Shown here one piece after another: positions 1 to 7,112 of a DNA stretch of 8,096 bases; position 1 is the stretch's first letter; each line of letters starts with the position of its first letter. The notes below the pieces were generated by a model, which worked only from the letters and a program-made list of their open reading frames with translations, was not told the origin of the DNA and made no database searches. The stretch is taken from contig VXPI01000265.1 of assembly GCA_009839585.1 (NCBI GenBank), forward strand, positions 78-8,173, given 5' to 3'. The position numbers and the translations under genes are program-made. This stretch comes from Gammaproteobacteria bacterium (lineage in GTDB: Bacteria; Pseudomonadota; Gammaproteobacteria; Arenicellales; Poriferihabitantaceae).

Positions 1-1
1 C

Positions 2-3000
2 GACGGTGACGCGCTGGCCAGCGTGAAGGTCACGACCCTGGAGACTGCCGGGGCGCTGGCGCTCGACGGCACGGACGTGACCCTGGGCCAGGCGGTCACG
101 GCGGCGGACATTGCCGCGGGCAAGCTGGTGTTCGCCCCGGAGAAGGATGAGAACGGGGATGGCTATGCGACCTTCGGGTTCAAGGTCAATGACGGCAACT
201 CGGACAGCTCCGCGGCCTACACCATGACCATCGACGTGGACGCGGTCAACGATGCGCCGGCGTTCGTCAGTCCGGCGCCGACCCTGTCGGTGGCGGAGAA
301 CACGGCGCCGGCCGGCAACGTGGGTGCGGCGGTGTCGGCCACGGATGCCGAAGACCAGGATGTGACGTACACCCTGGGCGGCACCGATGTGGCGGACTTC
401 GACATCGATGCCGCCAGCGGGCAGATCAAGACCAAGTCGGCGCTTGACCACGAGGACAAGTCAACCTACTCGGTGACCGTGTCGGCTTCGGACGGCGCCG
501 CCAGCGCCGAGACCTCGGTGACCATCAACGTGACCGACGTGGACGAGCCGCCGGCGGCGCCGGCGGCGCCGGGGCTGACGGCCGGCACCACCAGCATTGC
601 CGTGACCTGGGTCGCCCCGGGCAACGCGGGCAAGCCGGCGATCAGCGGCTACGACCTGCAGTACCGCACCGGCGAAGGCGCCTGGAGCAGCGGTCCGCAG
701 GGCGTGTCCGGTCTGGCCTCGTCGCTCAGCGGACTGTCCTCGGGCACGGGCTACGAGGTGCAGGTGCGGGCGGTCAACGACGAGGGCGACGGCGCCTGGT
801 CGGCGAGCGCCACGGCCACCACCGGCAACACGCCGCCGACGGGTGCGGACAACACGGTGGATACGGACGAGGACGATCCGTACACGTTCACGGCGGCGGA
901 CTTCGGGTTTGCCGACGACGACGGTGACGCGCTGGCCAGCGTGAAGGTCACGACCCTGGAGACTGCCGGGGCGCTGGCGCTCGACGGCACGGACGTGACC
1001 CTGGGCCAGGCGGTCACGGCGGCGGACATTGCCGCGGGCAAGCTGGTGTTCGCCCCGGAGAAGGATGAGAACGGGGATGGCTATGCGACCTTCGGGTTCA
1101 AGGTCAATGACGGCAACTCGGACAGCTCCGCGGCCTACACCATGACCATCGACGTGGACGCGGTCAACGATGCGCCGGCGTTCGTCAGTCCGGCGCCGAC
1201 CCTGTCGGTGGCGGAGAACACGGCGCCGGCCGGCAACGTGGGTGCGGCGGTGTCGGCCACGGATGCCGAAGACCAGGATGTGACGTACACCCTGGGCGGC
1301 ACCGATGTGGCGGACTTCGACATCGATGCCGCCAGCGGGCAGATCAAGACCAAGTCGGCGCTTGACCACGAGGACAAGTCAACCTACTCGGTGACCGTGT
1401 CGGCTTCGGACGGCGCCGCCAGCGCCGAGACCTCGGTGACCATCAACGTGACCGACGTGGACGAGCCGCCGGCGGCGCCGGCGGCGCCGGGGCTGACGGC
1501 CGGCACCACCAGCATTGCCGTGACCTGGGTCGCCCCGGGCAACGCGGGCAAGCCGGCGATCAGCGGCTACGACCTGCAGTACCGCACCGGCGAAGGCGCC
1601 TGGAGCAGCGGTCCGCAGGGCGTGTCCGGTCTGGCCTCGTCGCTCAGCGGACTGTCCTCGGGCACGGGCTACGAGGTGCAGGTGCGGGCGGTCAACGACG
1701 AGGGCGACGGCGCCTGGTCGGCGAGCGCCACGGCCACCACCGCAATACCGCCCGGAGTGACCGTTTCAAGGTTAACGCTAACGCTGGCCGAAGCAGACAA
1801 TCCGGATACGGGTCTTTCGGAAGAGAACAAGGGTAGTTACACGGTGGTGCTGGACAGCGAGCCGACTTCTGACGTGACAGTAGCGGTGAACGATGTTACA
1901 GGCATCGCGACAGCGGATCCAAAGATGCTGACCTTCACGGCCGGGAACTGGAACACCGCGCAGAAGGTGACGGTCACCACCGTTGACGACAATATCGACA
2001 ACACCGGAGGCTCGCGTACGGCGACGCTGTCGCATGACGTGAGCGGAGGCGGTTACGGCAGTACCGAGAACTTCAGCGTGACAGTGACGGTGACCGATGA
2101 TGAATCGTTGCCGATTGCTACACTGAATTTGGATCCTCTGACGATTGACGAAGGCGGGACTGACAATATGAGCACGGTGACTGCGGAACTGGATCATGCA
2201 TCGGATGCGGATACGGAGATCACGGTGTCACTGCCAGACGGAGTACCGGCAGTTCTCGGAGATAACGTTAAACTGACTATCAGCGCAGGACAGACTGTAA
2301 GTAACGGCACAGTGACGGTAACCGCTATTGACGATGTCGTGGATGGTGCGGATACGGTGGAGGTGTCGGTACAGGGCACGGCGAGTGGTGGAAACGGGGT
2401 GGCTGATCCAGCGGCGGTGACGCTGACGATCGAAGATGATGATGCGGCCCCGGGAATCTCGTTGTCGGCAAGTCCGGCTGCAGTGGCGGAAAATGCCAAT
2501 CCCAATCCTACTGTCACAGTAACCGCCAGGGTGACCGGGGGCACCACCTTTTCCAGCGTGAAGACGGTTACGGTGAAGGTCGGTGGCCAGGGTAGTACTG
2601 CGACCAAGGTGGTAGATTATGCTTCCGTCAACGATTTTTCTATTGTCATCGGCGCGGGCAAGACGTCGGGCGCCGGTACTTTTACACTTGCTCCTGTCAA
2701 GAATAATGAACAGGAACCAGACGAGACAATACAGATTACCGGTATTACTTCAGATAGCTCGGATGGCGTAGACGTGATTCCAGCCATGGTCACTCTGACG
2801 GATGCGGTACCGGTCACGGTGGAAGCGGCAACAGCATTGGAAGGCGACAGGTTGGAGTTCAGGGTGGTATTGCCCGAGCCTGCACCTGCTGGCGGTCTGG
2901 TCATCGACTACGAAACATCTGACGGACGGGGTATAAGCAGTGATGCCGCATATCAGCGTGCCATGGCAGGTACCGATTACATAGCCGCAAGCGGCTCCCT

Positions 3001-6000
3001 AACGATAGTATCGGGCGCAAAAACTGGAATCCTGCATATTGACACCACGAATGATGACATCTACGAGTCAGACCACTATTTCACCGTACGCCTGACGGGT
3101 ACCAATCATCCCGATTTTGCCGTCATTGCAGGTGCGGATTCTGCAGTGGGAACTATCAACGACGACGAGGACATGCCCCTGTTTTCGTTCTCGGAACCTC
3201 TCTACAAAGTGTCCGAGAGTGCTGGCAACCTCTCTCTGGAGGTGACGAAACAGGGTGAGACGGAAGTACCGGCGACGGTAGAGTGGGCTACGGGCGGAGG
3301 CACGGCCGAGCCTGGCATCGACTACAGGGTAGACAGTGGTACTCTCACATTCCAGAAGGGTGATACAAGACACATGATATCAGTCTCCATTCTGGCTGAC
3401 GATGTAGTCGATTCAGGAGAGAGGTTCTCGATAGCATTGAAGGCCGCTACATATGCGGCACTCGGTGTCGTGAAAACAGCCACAGTCGATATCGATGATG
3501 ACGATTGGCTAACGCTACGGGTCACCCGCAGGAATGGTGATACGGTTACCGAGGGAGAAGTCGCAGAATTCGTGGTGCAGGCAGACATGGTTCCTGATCG
3601 GGACATAGATGTGATTATGACTGTGGGACAGACCGGGAACTTCGTTGCTCCTGACGATACGGGCACCTGGCAGATAATTCTTCCCGCTGGCCGTTTGGAG
3701 GAAGTATTCCGAATCTCAACACAGAATGATGATGAAGACGAGCAGGATGGTGCTGTGACGGTAACGCTATTGCCGGGCGAGAGTTATGACATTGACCCGT
3801 CAGATGCAAGTGCGAAAATCAGGGTGGTAGATGACGATGGGGAACCAACCATATCCATTGCCGGCGGACCGGGTATTTCGGAAGGTGAGCCTGCGGTATT
3901 TACGGTCAGGGTGACCCCGGTACCAGCTGTGGATATGGCAGTACATATGGAAATCGGTCAGGAAGGAGGCTATCTGGAAGAGTCCGAACCTGGACCCCGT
4001 ACGCTGGAAATCCCCCGCGATACGGCGACCGTAGACTTTAGCGTTGCAACCCGTATCGACACGGTGGAAGGCCCCGGCGGGAAAGTGACGGCTACCTTGC
4101 TCGATGGGACAGGATATCAGGTAGCGCTTGCTCCGCAGGATGCGGCTGAGGTGGTGGTGAACGATGCCGATACGCCTGCATCGCCTGGAGTGATCGTTTC
4201 CACGGCTACTGTGGCGGTGGCCGAGAACGGAGAGATGGGAATCTACACGGTGGAACTCAGCACCGACCCGGGGCAGCAGGTGACCGTGCAGGTGATTTCG
4301 GAAGACGAGGGTGCAGTCACGGTTTCCCCGTCGGTACTACTCTTCGACTCGAACAACTGGCTGCAACCGCAACCCGTGACGGTAACGCCGGTTGATGATG
4401 AAGACCCCAGGGACGAGCGGGTCGTTATCCGCCATGAGGTGGGAGGCTATCCCGGAGTATCAAGCGTTCCGGATGTTGAGGTGGTAGTGACCGACGACGA
4501 GGTGGCAGTGGATATTGAAGTGGAACCCGCATTTCCTCTCGAAGGCGGTCTGGTGGCCGTGAAGGTCACACTCTCTGCTCCAGTCGAAGAAAAGGTGACG
4601 ATTCCGGTGATACTGACTCCAGGGAGCGCAGAGTATGGGGACTACTTGCCGGAGACAGGACTCGATGTCGTCATCGAGGCACGCCGCACGATGGGCAGAA
4701 ATACCATAGGGACGATAAACGATGGCGATGAGGACAATGAGACATTCACGGTAACGCTGGGTACTTTGCCGGAGGGGCTTGAATCTGGTCGCTCGAACTC
4801 GGTTAGGGTCACGATCGTGGATAGTCAGGCAGACATTGTAGAGAATGCGACACGCTGGTGGGCAGTACTGGAGCGTGAAGCACGTTTGCGGGCGATTTAC
4901 GGCAAGGTGCAGAAAACAGAGAATGAGCGGCTTCTGGCATGGGTCTCGCACGAGTATGCGATGCTGGAGGATGAATTGCGTGCAAGGGTCACGTCCAATG
5001 CCATTGCACTCGTCGGAGGTGGCGGACACGAAAGTCTGTCGGCGTGGTGGCGAACGCTTGACTGCCGATTGCGCCGGATATCAGTTGGGGACGGCAATAT
5101 GCCGGATGCATCAAGTCCATGGTGCGCCGAGTGGCTGACGCTTGATGCAGATAAACGAGCCGAAGTGATCCGGGTCGGCCGGGCACTACTCGGTGATGCG
5201 AATCTTCCCGAAGAATATATCGAGCAGACATCTCCTTTGGTATCCCTGAGGGTAGCCGATGCAGAGGTCCAGGAGGCACATCAGGCATCACTCGAATTCG
5301 TGGTGAGCCTAAGCGGTTCGACAACCGAAGAAGTTTCGGTGAATTATGAAAGCAGAGATGGCACCGCTACAGCGGGAGAAGATTACCAGTCGGTATCTGG
5401 GACTCTCCGCTTTTCTCCGGGAGAAGCGGAGAAGACAGTGAGCATTATGGTATTTGATGACAATGTCGATGAAGGTAGAGAGACATTGTTTCTGGGACTT
5501 TCTTCGCCGACGGGTGCAGTGATTGATCGAGCTGATGCGACGGGGACAATCGTCAACACGGATCCGATGCCGAAAGCGTGGCTCGCACGTTTCGGTCGCA
5601 CGGTGGCAGAACAGGTGGTAGAGATGATTACCAGCCGCCAGGAAAGTGCTCGGGAGCCGGGCTTGTCGGGTTCGTTGGCCGGAGCACCATTATCAGGCAG
5701 GGGTGTCGAGGCGGAGACGGGTGGGAATTCGTACGATCACAGAACCGGATTTCCCTATGGTAACTATGAAGACAGTCTCGATACCGAAGATGAGAAAGAA
5801 ACAACGCCTCGGGAAATGCTGATACAGAGCAACTTCACCCTGGTCGGCGAAGCAGATAATCTGGGTAGGACTCGCACAATGTGGGGAAGGGGCACAGATA
5901 TGGAATTCGAAGGTTCCGGAGAGGGTATCGATCTGGATGGGAAGGTAACGACAGGGATTATTGGATCAGATATTGCCCATGGGGGACGTCTCCTTGGCAT

Positions 6001-7003
6001 GGCTCTGGGGTTGACGGAAGCCGAGGGCAGCTATACTTCCCGAATGAATGATAGTGAGGAAAGCGATGTGGCTGACAAGGTGGAAGCCTCTTTGGTTTCG
6101 CTCTCTCTCTATGCTCTCCAGAATATGAGAGAGGGACGCACGGCATGGGGTGTTTTAGGTTTAGGTCAAGGAGAACTCACACTTTCTCCTGCCAGCCATT
6201 CGGCCATCGGGGCGGATATCGATTGGGGCATGGTAGCGGCAGGTGTTTCCGGAGAAATTGTCCGGACTCCGGCTGGCGGTGGATTTGGCCTGTCTGGGAA
6301 ATCAGACATCCTGTGGACGCGAACAGCATCAAGGCGGGCAACGGGTATCGTAGCAACAGAATCCAGTGTGACTCGGTTGCGTACCGGGCTGGAAGGATAC
6401 TGGAATAAATGGTTGGCAGACGGCACAAACCTCGCATCGAAACTGGAGACCGGTATTCGCTATGATGGAGGAGATGCAGAAACCGGTTGGGGGATCGAAC
6501 TAGGTGCAAACGTTGAATGGAAGGATACAGTCCGGGGACTTGAACTCATGGTCGGGGCTCGAGGACTGGTTCACCACGAGGAAGACAGTTTTCGCAATCA
6601 GGGATATTCTGTCTCACTTGAATGGGATCCAATGCCAGAGACGGAGAGTGGCTTGTCGCTTTCCCTCCGGCAGGAGCGTGGTGAGCCGTCCGGTGGAATC
6701 GAATCGCTTTTCAGTGCTGGTCCTTTGGCAGAAGATATTGGGTCCGGAGAGCAGGGACAGGAACAACAATGGACCCTTGAAGCTTCCTATGGACGTCCTG
6801 CGTTCGGCGGACGCTACATTGGCGGGCCCAAATTCGGGCTCGGATTTTCCCAGTCTGGGCGGGAGTGGACTACTGGCTGGTACATCACACCGGAGAGGAG
6901 GAGTGACGCGCATGTTTCTTTCGGCATTACTGCTACCAGAACCGAGAGCCATGACCAGAAGTCGCAGCATGGGGTCGGGGCTGAAATCAAGGCACAATGG
7001 TAA
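2..7003 (+). CDS. Giant modular autotransporter-type adhesin (cadherin/FnIII/Calx-beta stalk, C-terminal beta-barrel), 5'-partial
   Basis: The frame is open from base 2 to the TAA at 7001-7003, giving 2333 visible residues. GTG at 23 is not the start: the seven codons before it (DGDALAS) match the same place in the next repeat copy (from 920), so the true start and signal peptide lie upstream. Residue numbers here and below count the GTG codon at 23 as 1. Domains: repeated tandem-95-like, cadherin and FnIII modules (to about residue 573), nine Calx-beta-like domains (about 575-1602), a helical Trp-rich insert with two cysteines (about 1603-1738), a tenth Calx-beta domain (about 1739-1850), a linker, and a roughly 395-residue beta-barrel ending in Trp. 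By family, the barrel sits in the outer membrane and the repeats are displayed outside; adhesion to a surface or host is inference. The protein is acidic with many Asp clusters at domain borders, suggesting calcium binding. No partner secretion genes are visible. The frame is intact despite flanking decay. The class is secure; the ligand is unknown. Confidence 0.93.
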   Translation, partial: DGDALASVKVTTLETAGALALDGTDVTLGQAVTAADIAAGKLVFAPEKDENGDGYATFGFKVNDGNSDSSAAYTMTIDVDAVNDAPAFVSPAPTLSVAENTAPAGNVGAAVSATDAEDQDVTYTLGGTDVADFDIDAASGQIKTKSALDHEDKSTYSVTVSASDGAASAETSVTINVTDVDEPPAAPAAPGLTAGTTSIAVTWVAPGNAGKPAISGYDLQYRTGEGAWSSGPQGVSGLASSLSGLSSGTGYEVQVRAVNDEGDGAWSASATATTGNTPPTGADNTVDTDEDDPYTFTAADFGFADDDGDALASVKVTTLETAGALALDGTDVTLGQAVTAADIAAGKLVFAPEKDENGDGYATFGFKVNDGNSDSSAAYTMTIDVDAVNDAPAFVSPAPTLSVAENTAPAGNVGAAVSATDAEDQDVTYTLGGTDVADFDIDAASGQIKTKSALDHEDKSTYSVTVSASDGAASAETSVTINVTDVDEPPAAPAAPGLTAGTTSIAVTWVAPGNAGKPAISGYDLQYRTGEGAWSSGPQGVSGLASSLSGLSSGTGYEVQVRAVNDEGDGAWSASATATTAIPPGVTVSRLTLTLAEADNPDTGLSEENKGSYTVVLDSEPTSDVTVAVNDVTGIATADPKMLTFTAGNWNTAQKVTVTTVDDNIDNTGGSRTATLSHDVSGGGYGSTENFSVTVTVTDDESLPIATLNLDPLTIDEGGTDNMSTVTAELDHASDADTEITVSLPDGVPAVLGDNVKLTISAGQTVSNGTVTVTAIDDVVDGADTVEVSVQGTASGGNGVADPAAVTLTIEDDDAAPGISLSASPAAVAENANPNPTVTVTARVTGGTTFSSVKTVTVKVGGQGSTATKVVDYASVNDFSIVIGAGKTSGAGTFTLAPVKNNEQEPDETIQITGITSDSSDGVDVIPAMVTLTDAVPVTVEAATALEGDRLEFRVVLPEPAPAGGLVIDYETSDGRGISSDAAYQRAMAGTDYIAASGSLTIVSGAKTGILHIDTTNDDIYESDHYFTVRLTGTNHPDFAVIAGADSAVGTINDDEDMPLFSFSEPLYKVSESAGNLSLEVTKQGETEVPATVEWATGGGTAEPGIDYRVDSGTLTFQKGDTRHMISVSILADDVVDSGERFSIALKAATYAALGVVKTATVDIDDDDWLTLRVTRRNGDTVTEGEVAEFVVQADMVPDRDIDVIMTVGQTGNFVAPDDTGTWQIILPAGRLEEVFRISTQNDDEDEQDGAVTVTLLPGESYDIDPSDASAKIRVVDDDGEPTISIAGGPGISEGEPAVFTVRVTPVPAVDMAVHMEIGQEGGYLEESEPGPRTLEIPRDTATVDFSVATRIDTVEGPGGKVTATLLDGTGYQVALAPQDAAEVVVNDADTPASPGVIVSTATVAVAENGEMGIYTVELSTDPGQQVTVQVISEDEGAVTVSPSVLLFDSNNWLQPQPVTVTPVDDEDPRDERVVIRHEVGGYPGVSSVPDVEVVVTDDEVAVDIEVEPAFPLEGGLVAVKVTLSAPVEEKVTIPVILTPGSAEYGDYLPETGLDVVIEARRTMGRNTIGTINDGDEDNETFTVTLGTLPEGLESGRSNSVRVTIVDSQADIVENATRWWAVLEREARLRAIYGKVQKTENERLLAWVSHEYAMLEDELRARVTSNAIALVGGGGHESLSAWWRTLDCRLRRISVGDGNMPDASSPWCAEWLTLDADKRAEVIRVGRALLGDANLPEEYIEQTSPLVSLRVADAEVQEAHQASLEFVVSLSGSTTEEVSVNYESRDGTATAGEDYQSVSGTLRFSPGEAEKTVSIMVFDDNVDEGRETLFLGLSSPTGAVIDRADATGTIVNTDPMPKAWLARFGRTVAEQVVEMITSRQESAREPGLSGSLAGAPLSGRGVEAETGGNSYDHRTGFPYGNYEDSLDTEDEKETTPREMLIQSNFTLVGEADNLGRTRTMWGRGTDMEFEGSGEGIDLDGKVTTGIIGSDIAHGGRLLGMALGLTEAEGSYTSRMNDSEESDVADKVEASLVSLSLYALQNMREGRTAWGVLGLGQGELTLSPASHSAIGADIDWGMVAAGVSGEIVRTPAGGGFGLSGKSDILWTRTASRRATGIVATESSVTRLRTGLEGYWNKWLADGTNLASKLETGIRYDGGDAETGWGIELGANVEWKDTVRGLELMVGARGLVHHEEDSFRNQGYSVSLEWDPMPETESGLSLSLRQERGEPSGGIESLFSAGPLAEDIGSGEQGQEQQWTLEASYGRPAFGGRYIGGPKFGLGFSQSGREWTTGWYITPERRSDAHVSFGITATRTESHDQKSQHGVGAEIKAQW
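826..1172 (+). other. Cadherin-like / tandem-95-type domain (complete copy in the repeat unit)
   Basis: The encoded segment starts with NTPPTGADNTVDTDEDDPY, then FADDDGDALASVKVTT, GTDVTLGQAVTAADIAAGK, and ends with FKVNDG and VNDAP. The NTPPT opening, the D-E-D motif, the GTxVTxGQxVTAADIAAGKL motif and the VNDAP end are typical of the roughly 95-115-residue cadherin-like repeats of large bacterial surface proteins. It probably forms a beta-sandwich with acidic inter-domain calcium sites. The C-terminal part of the preceding copy occupies bases 2-254. Confidence 0.75.
1175..1470 (+). other. Cadherin domain (second visible copy; first at about 257-552)
   Basis: The segment shows classical cadherin-repeat landmarks in order: LSVAENT near the start, TDAEDQDVTYTL, FDIDAASGQIKTKSALDHE, YSVTVSASDG, and INVTDVDEPP at the end. 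The AEN, DxDxG-type and DxxE-like acidic residues correspond to those that bind calcium between successive cadherin repeats in known structures. The length of about 98 residues is normal. The earlier copy gives the same protein. Homophilic or host binding is possible but nothing here proves it. Confidence 0.85.
1473..1741 (+). other. Fibronectin type III domain (second visible copy; first at about 555-823)
   Basis: The segment begins after a Pro/Ala hinge (PPAAPAAPGLT), then has the FnIII core: a Trp in strand B (IAVTWVAP), ISGYDLQYRTGEG in strand C, a loop, and SSGTGYEVQVRAVNDEGDGAWS, matching the Tyr/Val/Arg pattern of strands F and G, closing with SASATATT. The length of about 90 residues is normal. 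The hinge is encoded by a nearly perfect 9-bp GC-only repeat (551-568 in the first copy). It is likely a spacer in the stalk. Confidence 0.85.
1745..4828 (+). other. Array of nine divergent Calx-beta-like domains
   Basis: Nine consecutive segments of about 105-123 residues share one plan: a start strand with AEN, DEGG, LEGD, SEGE or similar, a central strand, a motif like VTVTxVDD, and an acidic end such as VTDDE, IEDDD, INDDED or IDDDDW. Approximate boundaries are 1745, 2108, 2453, 2810, 3179, 3506, 3848, 4190, 4505 and 4828. Domains 1 and 8 are the variant with a LTFTAGNW/LLFDSNNW strand. Domain 5 has the canonical GTAEPGIDYR motif and domain 4 a diverged GTDY form. Calx-beta domains bind calcium through acidic clusters at one end; here these clusters lie at the inter-domain joints, so calcium may stiffen the rod (inference). 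Unlike the array to the left, the copies share little identity. Codon use is also more relaxed, with many GTA, ACA and ATA codons. Confidence 0.75.
4829..5236 (+). other. Unassigned Trp-rich, probably helical insert with the protein's only two cysteines
   Basis: Residues about 1603-1738 break the beta-sandwich pattern. The segment opens with ATRWWAVLEREARLRAI, continues with charged helix-like stretches (LLAWVSHEYAMLEDELRARV), a Gly-rich turn, then SAWWRTLDCRLRR, SSPWCAEWLTLD and KRAEVIRVGRALLGD. It has seven Trp in about 136 residues. The cysteines are at bases 5063-5065 and 5123-5125, 20 residues apart. I found no other cysteine in the visible protein, so a disulfide is likely once outside the cytoplasm. 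I do not recognise the domain; related giant adhesins often carry a Trp-rich helical segment near this place. A role in binding, folding or processing cannot be decided. Confidence 0.6.
5237..5572 (+). other. Canonical Calx-beta domain next to the barrel
   Basis: This segment is the clearest Calx-beta copy: VADAEVQEAHQASLEFVVSL, then VNYESRDGTATAGEDYQSVS, GTLRFSPGEAEKTVSI, FDDNVDEGRETLFL and ATGTIVNTDP. The DGTATAGxDY and DxxxDExxE motifs are family hallmarks, and the acidic residues are those used for calcium binding. The length of about 112 residues is normal. It sits apart from the other nine, separated by the helical insert, and probably forms the membrane-proximal piece of the stalk. Confidence 0.88.
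5573..5815 (+). other. Linker with WLARFGRTVAEQVV motif before the barrel
   Basis: After the last Calx-beta domain comes KAWLARFGRTVAEQVVEMI, an amphipathic stretch that commonly marks the passenger/barrel border in this group of giant autotransporter-like proteins. It is followed by a Gly/Ser/Glu/Asp-rich, probably disordered stretch of about 60 residues. In autotransporters the segment before the barrel forms a helix that threads through the pore; that role here is inference. No obvious cleavage site was seen. Confidence 0.6.
5816..7000 (+). other. C-terminal autotransporter-type beta-barrel domain
   Basis: About 395 residues of alternating polar/hydrophobic strands with turns rich in Gly, Asp and Asn. 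Landmarks are RTMWGRGTDMEFEGSGEGI, LDGKVTTGIIGSDIAHGGR, the AEGSYTS strand end, GLEGYW, LETGIRYDGGDAETGWGIE, GARGLVHHEED and LSLRQERGEPSGGIESLFS. The WGRG, LDGxVxxGxxGxD, RxDGGDAExGxGxE and AxGGxxxLxS patterns match a barrel family found behind cadherin/Calx-beta passengers in proteobacteria. The final strand ends VGAEIKAQW, with hydrophobic residues at positions 3, 5, 7 and 9 from a C-terminal aromatic, the usual signal for the BAM machinery. It should sit in the outer membrane and display the upstream repeats. Confidence 0.85.
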
Positions 7004-7112
7004 AATGGTAATGGCAACTACTCGCGCTTATTCGGCATTATTTGCTACCAGAAAAGATGTGTCTTTTCGAAGAGATATTGGATACCAGTCGCCCCCAATT
7101 CCGCCATGGAGT
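7004..7112. other. Intergenic stretch with a partial duplication of the barrel gene's end
   Basis: No gene is supported between the stop codon and the transposase remnant. The stop codon lies in a perfect tandem octamer AATGGTAA (6996-7003 and 7004-7011). Bases 7031-7053 repeat 6920-6941 (TTCGGCATTA, then a one- or two-base difference, then TGCTACCAGAA). A short imperfect inverted repeat (TCTTTTCGAAGAGA, about 7062-7075) has no T-run, so I do not call a terminator. Confidence 0.5.

Larger units (their letters stand above)
1..1742 (+). repeat. 918-bp in-frame tandem repeat array, identical copies as far as compared, open to the left
   Basis: Base 1 onward recurs from base 919 onward, and the match continues until 824/1742, where the sequences part (GGCAAC versus CGCAAT after the shared ACCACC-G). 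One complete unit is 825-1742; 1-824 is the 3' part of the unit before it. The period is a multiple of three (306 codons), so gain or loss of a unit keeps the gene in frame. The predicted proteins of the two copies are identical and I found no nucleotide difference in the stretches compared, including synonymous sites. The array enters at the left edge already inside a unit, so the copy number is unknown and could be large. Identity at this level implies recent duplication or continued homogenisation by recombination. Confidence 0.95.

Noticed and set aside
23..25. GTG at 23 as the gene's start codon
   Set aside because: The upstream codons in frame match the interior of the next repeat copy, so the frame clearly continues left of the window and this GTG is an internal Val.
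217..459. Two identical 80-codon minus-strand frames (also 1135-1377)
   Set aside because: They are identical only because they lie in the two copies of the 918-bp repeat; they are antisense to the cadherin domain.
461..1369. Long minus-strand open frame (302 codons) through the repeat array
   Set aside because: Its protein is Arg/His/Gly/Val-rich low complexity, the usual antisense shadow of GC-rich coding DNA; the plus strand has clear domains over the same bases.
1..1742. CRISPR-like or phage-tail repeat explanation for the periodicity
   Set aside because: The period is 918 bp, in frame and fully coding for known adhesive domains; there are no short repeats with variable spacers.
4460..5029. 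Minus-strand frame of 189 codons
   Set aside because: It is antisense to the Calx-beta and helical parts of the adhesin, shows no recognisable domain and no ribosome binding site.
7062..7075. Imperfect inverted repeat TCTTTTCGAAGAGA as a terminator for the adhesin gene
   Set aside because: The stem is short and AT-rich, has no loop and no following T-run, so it does not resemble an intrinsic terminator.
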